Source: Sphingomonas sp. LY54
GTDB taxonomy: Bacteria > Pseudomonadota > Alphaproteobacteria > Sphingomonadales > Sphingomonadaceae
Direction: 5' to 3'
DNA length: 64,000 nucleotides
Assembly (NCBI RefSeq): GCF_035594035.1
Contig: NZ_CP141588.1
Span: 868,001 to 932,000, forward strand
The position numbers and the translations under genes were made by a program. The stretch's first letter is position 1; each line of letters starts with the position of its first letter. Shown here piece by piece: positions 56,384 through 64,000 of this stretch. Under the pieces are notes generated by a model. The model had not been told where the DNA came from. It worked only from the letters and a program-made list of their open reading frames with translations, and made no database searches.

Positions 56384-57082
56384 ATGGAGAATCCGGTCGC
56401 ACAGCGCATCCGCGAGCTGATCCTGGACGGAAGCCTCGCCCCCGGCACCCGCCTCGCCGAGGCGGCGATCGCCGAACGGCTCGGCGTGTCGCGCACGCCC
56501 GTCCGCAACGCCCTCCCTGCGCTCGCCATGGAAGGGCTGCTCGAGCCGGCCGGACGGCGCGGCTGGGCGGTGAAGGCGTTCAGCGTCGCCGACAGTTTCC
56601 GTGCCACCGAGATGCGCTGCCTGCTCGAGGGCCATGCCGCGCGCGAAGTCGCGGCGAGCGGCGCCAAGCCCGAGGTCATCGCCGAGCTGCGCGCGGTGCT
56701 CGCCGAAGGCGACCGCATCTTCGCCAAGGGCCATGTCGTGCCCGAGGACGAGGCGACCTATGCGCGGATGAACCGGCGCTTCCACGACATCATCGTCGAC
56801 GCCGCCGAGGATCCCCTGCTCACCGACCTCATCCACCGCGTCTATGCGGTGCCGTTCGTCGCGCCGAGCGGGCTCGCCTTCCACCGCGTGCCCTTTGCCG
56901 AGATCTTCCCGACCCTGGTCGCCGGCCACCACCAGCACCACGCGATCGTCGACGCGATCGAGGCCGGCCAGGCCGACCTCGCCGAGATGCTGATGCGCGG
57001 CCATTCGAAGCCGGCTTTGCGCAGCCTGGGGCTCGACAAATTGCCGGGCGAGGAAAAGCTGGCGCCGCCCGTATCGCTGTGA
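56384..57082 (+). CDS. GntR/FCD-family transcriptional regulator
   Basis: A 232-aa regulator. The winged HTH is [30 protein letters not shown], followed by a helical FCD-type ligand domain ([41 protein letters not shown]) with the His/Asp metal ligands. Divergent from thiC. It overlaps the ferredoxin reductase gene by four bases, so it may control that gene. Confidence 0.88.
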   Translation: MENPVAQRIRELILDGSLAPGTRLAEAAIAERLGVSRTPVRNALPALAMEGLLEPAGRRGWAVKAFSVADSFRATEMRCLLEGHAAREVAASGAKPEVIAELRAVLAEGDRIFAKGHVVPEDEATYARMNRRFHDIIVDAAEDPLLTDLIHRVYAVPFVAPSGLAFHRVPFAEIFPTLVAGHHQHHAIVDAIEAGQADLAEMLMRGHSKPALRSLGLDKLPGEEKLAPPVSL

Positions 57083-58287
57083 GCCGCTTCGACGTCCTGA
57101 TTGTCGGCGCCGGCCATGGCGGGGCGCAGGCGGCGATCGCGCTCCGGCAGAAGAAGTTCGAAGGATCGATCGCCATCGTCGGCGACGAGCCCGAACTGCC
57201 CTATGAGCGGCCGCCGCTCTCCAAGGAATATCTGGCCGGCGAGAAGGCGTTCGAGCGGATGCTGATCCGGCCGGCGGCCTTCTGGAACGAGCGCGACGTG
57301 ACGATGCTGCTCGGCCGCGAGGTGGTCGCCGTCGATGCCGCCGCCCACCGCGTGACGCTCGGCGACGGCGCGAGCCTCGAATACGGCATTTTGATCTGGG
57401 CGACCGGCGGCCGGCCGCGCGCCCTCTCCTGCCCCGGCGCGGACGGCGCCCACGTCCATTCGGTGCGCAGCAAAAGCGACATCGACCGGATGCTGGCGCG
57501 GCTCGACCGGGTCGAGCGCGTCGCGGTGATCGGCGGCGGCTATATCGGGCTCGAAGCGGCCGCGGTGCTGACCAAGCTCGGCCGCAAGGTCGTGCTGCTG
57601 GAGGCGCTCGACCGGGTGCTGGCGCGCGTCGCGGGCGAGGCCATCTCGCATTTCTACGAAGCCGAGCACCGCGCCTTCGGCGTCGACCTGCGCACCGGCG
57701 TCGCGGTCGACTGCATCGAGGAGGGCGGCGTGCGACTGGGCGACGGCAGCCTGGTTCCGGCCGACCTCGCCATCGTCGGCATCGGCATCGTCCCGGCGGT
57801 GGCGCCTTTGCTGGCGGCGGGCGCGGACGGCGACAACGGCGTGGCGATCGACGGATATTGCAGCACCAGCCTGCCCGACATCTTCGCGGTCGGCGACTGC
57901 GCCGAGCATGCCAACGCCTTCGCGGGCGGCGCGCGGCTGCGACTGGAATCGGTGCAGAATGCCAACGACCAGGCCAATGTCGTCGCCGGCGCGATCACCG
58001 GCGCGGCCGAGCCCTATCATGCGGTGCCGTGGTTCTGGTCCAACCAATATGATCTGAAGCTGCAGACGGTCGGCCTGTCGCTCGGCCACGACCAGGCGGT
58101 GACGCGCGGCGACCCGGCCAGCCGCAGCTTCTCGGTCGTCTATCTGCGCGAGGGCCGCGTGATCGCGCTCGACTGCGTCAACATGGTCAAGGATTACGTC
58201 CAGGGCCGCAAGCTGGTGCTGGACCGCGCGCAGATCCCCGCCGAGCGGCTGGCGGATGCAGCAACGCCGCTCAAGGAACTCGCCTAA
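57079..58287 (+). CDS. FAD-dependent ferredoxin/redoxin reductase
   Basis: A 402-aa pyridine-nucleotide reductase. FAD motif [18 protein letters not shown] motif [16 protein letters not shown], and FAVGDCAEH. The ending [15 protein letters not shown] is typical of the rhodocoxin/putidaredoxin reductase-like group that serves P450 or oxygenase ferredoxins. Start is GTG overlapping the GntR stop. No ferredoxin or P450 is in the window. Confidence 0.88.
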   Translation: MSRFDVLIVGAGHGGAQAAIALRQKKFEGSIAIVGDEPELPYERPPLSKEYLAGEKAFERMLIRPAAFWNERDVTMLLGREVVAVDAAAHRVTLGDGASLEYGILIWATGGRPRALSCPGADGAHVHSVRSKSDIDRMLARLDRVERVAVIGGGYIGLEAAAVLTKLGRKVVLLEALDRVLARVAGEAISHFYEAEHRAFGVDLRTGVAVDCIEEGGVRLGDGSLVPADLAIVGIGIVPAVAPLLAAGADGDNGVAIDGYCSTSLPDIFAVGDCAEHANAFAGGARLRLESVQNANDQANVVAGAITGAAEPYHAVPWFWSNQYDLKLQTVGLSLGHDQAVTRGDPASRSFSVVYLREGRVIALDCVNMVKDYVQGRKLVLDRAQIPAERLADAATPLKELA

Positions 58288-59357
58288 GCCGCCAGCAAAG
58301 CTTCGATCTCGGCAGTGTAGCGGTCGACGTCGAGGCCCTGGGCGGCGATCCAGTCGGGGTTGTAATAAGTGTCCTGGTAGCGCTCGCCGGAATCGCACAG
58401 AAGGGTGACGATCGAGCCGCACTCGCCGCGGGCGCGCATCTCCTGCATGAGCTGCAGGCAGCCCCAGAAATTGGTGCCGGTCGAGCCGCCGCAGCGACGG
58501 CCGACGAGGCCGGAGACGAAATGCATCGCGGCAATGCTGGCGGCGTCCGGCACGCGCATCATGCGGTCGACGATGTCCGGCATGAACGATTCCTCCGGGC
58601 GCGGACGGCCGATGCCCTCGATGCGCGAGCCCTGCGCCGTCGCCAGCGCGGGATCGCGGCTCTCGTAATAATCGGCGAAGACCGAATTTTCCGGATCGAC
58701 GACGCAGAGCTGCGTGTCGTGCTGGCAATAGCGGATGAAGCGGCCGATCGTCGCCGAGGTGCCGCCGGTGCCGGCGCCGCACACGACCCAGGCGGGGATC
58801 GGATGCTCCTCAAGCTCCATCTGCTCGAAGATCGACTGCGCGATATTGTTGTTGCCGCGCCAGTCGGTGGCGCGCTCGGCATAGGTGAACTGGTCCATGA
58901 AATGGCCGCCAAGCTCGGTGGCGAGGCGGTGGCATTCGGCGATCACCATGCAGGGATCGTCGATCAGCCGGCATTCGCCGCCGTAAAATTCGATCTGGCG
59001 CAATTTCTCGGGCGAGGTGCCCTTCGGCACGACGGCGACGAAGGGCACGCCGATCAGCCGCGCGAAATAGGCCTCGGACACCGCGGTCGAGCCCGACGAC
59101 GCCTCGATTACCGGCCGGCCCTCGTGCAGCCAATTGTTGCAGAGCGCGTAGAGGAAGAGCGAGCGCGCCAAGCGGTGCTTGAGGCTGCCGGTCGGATGGA
59201 CCGATTCGTCCTTCAGATAGAGCGTGCAGCCGGCCGATCCGGGTAGATCGAGGCGGATGAGGTGCGTGTCGGCGGAGCGGTTCACGTCGGCTTCGATCCT
59301 GCGGATCGCCTCGTTGGACCAGCTGCGATTATCGGATGTCATGGAAACTCGGTTCAT
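58284..59357 (-). CDS. PLP-dependent cysteine synthase/desulfhydrase-family protein (Cds1-like)
   Basis: A 357-aa PLP enzyme. The Schiff-base lysine is Lys60 in [23 protein letters not shown] and [14 protein letters not shown] bind the substrate and phosphate. The pattern matches the long Cds1 branch (L-cysteine desulfhydrase in mycobacteria) better than CysK. A shorter start at 59342 is possible. It is 34 bases downstream of a thiolase on the same strand. Confidence 0.85.
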   Translation of the reverse strand: MNRVSMTSDNRSWSNEAIRRIEADVNRSADTHLIRLDLPGSAGCTLYLKDESVHPTGSLKHRLARSLFLYALCNNWLHEGRPVIEASSGSTAVSEAYFARLIGVPFVAVVPKGTSPEKLRQIEFYGGECRLIDDPCMVIAECHRLATELGGHFMDQFTYAERATDWRGNNNIAQSIFEQMELEEHPIPAWVVCGAGTGGTSATIGRFIRYCQHDTQLCVVDPENSVFADYYESRDPALATAQGSRIEGIGRPRPEESFMPDIVDRMMRVPDAASIAAMHFVSGLVGRRCGGSTGTNFWGCLQLMQEMRARGECGSIVTLLCDSGERYQDTYYNPDWIAAQGLDVDRYTAEIEALLAA

Positions 59358-59391
59358 TGCGTCGGTGGAGCCGCGCGGACGCGGCGAAAAT

Positions 59392-60535
<1,144 letters not shown>

Positions 60536-60543
<8 letters not shown>

Positions 60544-61588
60544 TGACGGCTTCTCCCTTGGACGCGGCGGGCGGCCGCGGACCGCGCGCCGTATCGACCT
60601 CGACCCGGTTGCGGCCGCGGTCCTTGGCCTTGTAGAGCAAGGCGTCGGCGCGTTTCATCACCGATTCCACATCCTCCTCCTTGCCGGCAGCGACGACGCC
60701 GGCCGAGAAGGTGATCGAACCCAAGGGCGCGTCGGTCTCGCGGACCTTGAAATAGCGGTTGGCGACGGCCTCGCGCGCCTCGCCGATGATGCGCGACGCC
60801 GCGGCAGCGCCGACCGCGGCGAATACCACCGCGAATTCCTCGCCACCGTAGCGCGCGACCATGTGGCCCGGGCAATTGGCGTCGATCACCGAGGCGACCA
60901 TCTTCAGCACGCGGTCTCCGACGCCGTGGCCGTGGCTGTCGTTGATCAGCTTGAAATGATCGACGTCGCACAATGCGACGCTGACCGGCACGCCGGCATC
61001 GACCAGAGCCGCGTAGCGATCCTCGAACGCGCGGCGGTTGGGGAGCGCGGTGAGCGCGTCGCGGCGCGCCTCCTCCTCGGCACTGGCGAGCCGCTCGCGC
61101 AGCGCGCGCGCCTCGACGGTTGCGGTCTCGAGCCTCTTCTCGGCCTCGCGCGTGCGCTCGATCATCGCGCCGGTGATGCGGATCAGGTCGCCGAGCGAAT
61201 CCGCCCCCTCGGCCGCCTCGAGCTGCGCGGCGCCGGTCTCGAGGTCGCCCGAATAGGTGCGCACCTCGGCCTGGGTGGCCTCGACGATATCGGTGAAATC
61301 CGCGACCTGGCGGCGGGCATGGTCGATCGTCTCGGGCCCGATCGAGGGCTCGCCAATCTCGATGCCGGCGCTGCCGAGGATGCGGTTCGCCTCCATCTGG
61401 GTGAGGCGCAGACCGTCGCTGGTCGCGTCCTCGATGGCGGCGATGGTCGAGGCGTTGCTGCCGGTGACCAGCGTGTGGACCAGCATGTAATTGGCCGGGG
61501 TCGGCTCCAGCCGGTGATCGAACAGGAAGGCGCCGATCGCATCGTAGATGCGCCGCCTCTCCACCTCCTGATCGCTCGCTGGCTGCAT
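60536..61588 (-). CDS. GGDEF-domain diguanylate cyclase
   Basis: A 350-aa protein. The GGDEF signature is GGEEF in ARYGGEEFAVVF, with FKLINDSHGHGVGD for metal and nucleotide binding. The inhibitory RxxD site upstream of it is not conserved (CPGH stands there). The N-terminal ~190 residues are helical with coiled-coil character (TREAEKRLETATVEARALRERL). It is the first gene of a same-strand unit with the thiolase and the PLP enzyme. Confidence 0.9.
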
Positions 61589-61695
61589 GGTCCCTCCCCC
61601 GTTCCCCTAAAGCAGGGACCGTTTAAGGATCCTTATGGCGGCGGCGCGCCGAAGGCCAGTAGTCCCCACAGCATCGCGCAAGGCCGGCACGTCCG

Positions 61696-62724
61696 TCAGG
61701 CCGGGACCGGGGCGCCGGCGAAGCCGCGCAGGAAGGCGGCGACATTGTTGCCGAGCGCATCGACCGCATAACCGCCCTCCATGACGACCAGGGTGGGCAA
61801 ATCGAGCGCGGCGATGCGCCCGGCGACGACCGGAAAATCCTGTTCGCGGATCGCGAAATGGGAGATCGGATCGCCCTCGAACGTGTCGGCGCCGAACGAC
61901 AGGATCAGCACGCCCGGATCGAAGGCGGCGATCGCGTCCAGCGCGCGGGCGAGCGCGTCAAGATAGGCGGGCAGCATCGTGCCGCGCGGCAGCGGCAGGT
62001 TCAGCGTGGTCCCCGCGCCGGCGCCCTGCCCCGTCTCGTCTGCATGGCCCCAGAAGAAGGGGTAATCGGTGGCGGGATCTGCGTGGATCGAGGCGAAGAA
62101 GACGTCGGGATCCTCGAGGAAGATATCCTGCGTGCCGTTGCCGTGATGATAGTCGATGTCGAGGATCGCGACGCGCCCGTGGCCGGCGGCGGTGGCGGCG
62201 CGGGCGGCGATGGCGGCGTTGTTGAGGTAGCAATAGCCGCCCATATAATCGGCGCCGGCATGGTGGCCGGGCGGCCGGCATAAGGCGAAGGCGGTGCGCG
62301 CCGTCCCGTCCAGAACGGGAGCGAGCGCGGTCAAGGCGGTCTGCGCGCCCCAGTAAGCCGCATCCGAGGTGCCGGCCGCGATCGGCGTGCCGGCATCGTA
62401 GCTGAACCGGCCGAGCAGGGCGTCGATCCGATCCAGCCGCAGCGAGCGGCGGCCGACCACGGGCCAGGTGTATCCGACGGCGTCGCCGCTGCGGCCGGCG
62501 GCGAGCCAGCGTTCGTGGGCAGTGGAGAGGAATTCGAGATATTCGGCGCTGTGGACGCGCTCCAGCGGCGCCATTCCGAAATCGCGCGCCGGCGCCAGCG
62601 CGCCGAGCTTCGCGGCAATGATCTCGGCGCGCGAGACCTTCTCGGCATAATCTACCCAGCCGCCATTGTGCAGCTCCAGGGCCGGGCTGTGGCCGAGCTG
62701 GCGTGGATCGAAAACCTGGAACAT
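61696..62724 (-). CDS. HDAC/acetylpolyamine amidohydrolase-family protein
   Basis: A 342-aa zinc amidohydrolase. Active-site segments CRPPGHHAGADYMGGYCY, DIDYHHGNGTQDIF and LSFGADTFEGDP are present, with the zinc Asp/His/Asp set. GGGGAG precedes the ATG at 62724. Likely acts on acetylpolyamines or acyl-lysines. Confidence 0.92.
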   Translation of the reverse strand: MFQVFDPRQLGHSPALELHNGGWVDYAEKVSRAEIIAAKLGALAPARDFGMAPLERVHSAEYLEFLSTAHERWLAAGRSGDAVGYTWPVVGRRSLRLDRIDALLGRFSYDAGTPIAAGTSDAAYWGAQTALTALAPVLDGTARTAFALCRPPGHHAGADYMGGYCYLNNAAIAARAATAAGHGRVAILDIDYHHGNGTQDIFLEDPDVFFASIHADPATDYPFFWGHADETGQGAGAGTTLNLPLPRGTMLPAYLDALARALDAIAAFDPGVLILSFGADTFEGDPISHFAIREQDFPVVAGRIAALDLPTLVVMEGGYAVDALGNNVAAFLRGFAGAPVPA

Positions 62725-62797
62725 CGTCACTCCCCCGCAGACAAGCGAGGGCGTGCCTAGCAGGGCCGCGCGGCGCGCGCGAGCCCCGCCGATCGCG

Positions 62798-63205
62798 CTA
62801 GCGGCGGTCCGCGTCGGCGGCGCGGCGATAGGGCACGAACGGCCCCAAGGCGACGAAGCCGGTCTGCATCCGCGCGGTCGCATCGTAGAGGCGGACGATG
62901 TCGATGCTGCAGAGCCGCGACGAATGGGTGTCGGTCACCATGATGTCGTCGCGGTCGAGCGATTGCTCGCCGCCTTCGGGCCGGTTGACGTAGAGCGTGC
63001 TGCCGACCTGGTAGAGGATCGCGGTGCCGTCGATGATGCGGCTCGAGCGGATGTTGCGCAGCGGGATGCAGTCGACCGGCTCGCCGGCGACGCGACCCTC
63101 CAGGGCCTGGGCGAGCCGCGCCTCCGGATCCTTGGGACGCGCGAGGCCGGGCTGAGCCGAAGCGGCGAGCAAGGCGGTGAGCAGGAGCGAGGGCAGGATC
63201 TTCAT
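62798..63205 (-). CDS. Hypothetical exported protein
   Basis: A 135-aa protein with a signal peptide (LPSLLLTALLAASAQPGLA). Two cysteines (VDCIPLRN, RLCSIDIV) may form a disulfide. I do not recognise a family. It precedes a TonB-like gene only on the same strand. Confidence 0.65.
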   Translation of the reverse strand: MKILPSLLLTALLAASAQPGLARPKDPEARLAQALEGRVAGEPVDCIPLRNIRSSRIIDGTAILYQVGSTLYVNRPEGGEQSLDRDDIMVTDTHSSRLCSIDIVRLYDATARMQTGFVALGPFVPYRRAADADRR

Positions 63206-63281
63206 GGCGGCGTCTCCAGAAAGGCTCTTCGGCGCGAGCCTAAGGCCAAGAGCCTGAACCGGCGCTGAGCGAAGGGGCCGG

Positions 63282-63704
63282 CTATTGTCCGCCCGGGGGC
63301 GTCGCCGGGGGCGGCGGCGGCGGGTCCTCCAGCCGCCAGGTCAGAGGCGCGTGGAGGGTGATCGTCTGCGTCATTCCGCGCGGCTCGAAACGGGCGCGGC
63401 TGCGGTAGAGCAGGCAGGCGTGCTCGTCCAAGACCGGAAAGCCGGAGGAGCGGGCGATCGCGCAGTCCCTGATCTTGCCCGACGGGTCCACCTGCAGGCG
63501 GAGCAGGCTCGTTCCCTGCGCATCGATCCGGCGGGCGCGGGCGGGATAGTCCGCCTCGCTCACAGGCGGCGGCAGGTAGCGGAGCTCGGCGCCGTCGGGG
63601 AGGCTGACCGCCTGCCAGCCCGGACCGAGCGGCGCTGGATCCGGCGCCGGGGCCTGGGCGCCGAGCACCAGGCCGAGGAAAATGAGTGCGGGAGAAAATG
63701 TCAC
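63282..63704 (-). CDS. Exported TonB C-terminal-domain-like protein
   Basis: A 140-aa protein starting GTG with a hydrophobic leader (LIFLGLVLGAQAPAP). The YPARARRIDAQGTSLLRLQVDPSGKIRDCAIA to ACLLYRSRARFEPRG stretch is the TonB energy-transducer fold, ending with a proline-rich tail. Similar to the product at 48223, in a shorter form. Confidence 0.75.
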   Translation of the reverse strand: MTFSPALIFLGLVLGAQAPAPDPAPLGPGWQAVSLPDGAELRYLPPPVSEADYPARARRIDAQGTSLLRLQVDPSGKIRDCAIARSSGFPVLDEHACLLYRSRARFEPRGMTQTITLHAPLTWRLEDPPPPPPATPPGGQ

Positions 63705-63745
63705 CGCTTCGGCCTACAGGGAGGATGCATATTCTACGACCTCGG

Positions 63746-64000
63746 TCAGGACGCCGGCGTGGCGGGATTGTGCTTGGCAAGAAAGGAATCGAGGCGCTGG
63801 AGGAAATCGGCCAGATCGTCGCTGTCGGAGAAACTGTGCCCGGTATCCTTGTAGAAGACCGAAGTGACGTCTGCGCCAGCGGCGCGAAGCGCTTTCTCCA
63901 TGGCCTGGCCCTGCTTGACCGAAACGACCGTGTCCTGCTCCCCATGGGCGATCAGCACCGGCACCTTGAGCCGGGCGGCCTGGGCGAGCGGCGACAAGGC
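63746..64000 (-). CDS. Alpha/beta hydrolase, prolyl-oligopeptidase-like (partial)
   Basis: Only the C-terminal 83-85 residues lie in the window; the gene runs off the right edge. VPVLIAHGEQDTVVSVKQGQ and DTGHSFSD hold the catalytic Asp and His of the S9/POP-type fold. The Ser is outside. Confidence 0.82.
   Translation of the reverse strand, partial: ALSPLAQAARLKVPVLIAHGEQDTVVSVKQGQAMEKALRAAGADVTSVFYKDTGHSFSDSDDLADFLQRLDSFLAKHNPATPAS

Overview
The window is high-GC DNA with tight gene packing on both strands. Gene content (UPF0262 protein, dCTP deaminase, SLC1 symporter, DUF6766 protein, valine-degradation operon, many small secreted proteins) and the many palindromic intergenic repeats point to an alphaproteobacterium of the Sphingomonadales. 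That placement is inferred from gene families, not from a marker gene. No rRNA, tRNA, prophage, CRISPR array or intact insertion sequence was seen. About 66 protein genes are supported. The last one runs off the right edge.

Layout. 0-8 kb: SelO, AstD, DnaB, UPF0262, a lipoprotein, Dcd and a HerA-like ATPase, then a small ORF and a candidate sRNA. 8-20 kb: DUF6766 membrane protein, threonine synthase, RNase R, an M28 peptidase, an ABC ATPase with a 1194-aa permease/M1-peptidase fusion, and a fumarylacetoacetase-like hydrolase. 20-27 kb: a LysR regulator divergent from a valine-degradation cluster (mmsA, acyl-CoA dehydrogenase, 3-hydroxyisobutyryl-CoA hydrolase, enoyl-CoA hydratase, mmsB). A GIY-YIG gene bracketed by two repeat copies sits inside this cluster. 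27-33 kb: M13 peptidase, divergent glpK/glpD, a 46-aa protein, and a two-gene unit that looks like a 2H phosphoesterase plus a HAD phosphatase. 33-42 kb: SDR, PurT, a D-aminoacylase-like amidohydrolase, ThiG, peroxiredoxin, SLC1 symporter, and a three-gene unit (TM protein, small HTH-like protein, YbhB). 42-52 kb: mostly small periplasmic or lipid-anchored proteins, uracil-DNA glycosylase, GNAT, TonB-type proteins, CBS and VOC proteins. 52.4-53.7 kb: a visibly AT-richer stretch with a PH-domain protein, a membrane-tail protein and a gene remnant. 54-64 kb: ThiC under a TPP riboswitch, GntR, a ferredoxin reductase, a GGDEF/thiolase/PLP-lyase unit, an HDAC-family amidohydrolase, and small secreted proteins.

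Themes. Valine breakdown to propionyl-CoA is nearly complete in one cluster behind a LysR gene. Glycerol use is a divergent glpK/glpD pair. Thiamine synthesis is split between thiG and riboswitch-controlled thiC. Three families of palindromic repeats fill many intergenic gaps, and one copy lies in frame inside thiC. The most interesting systems are the 2H/HAD pair (possible RNA 3'-end healing), the GIY-YIG gene between repeat doublets, and the predicted sRNA.
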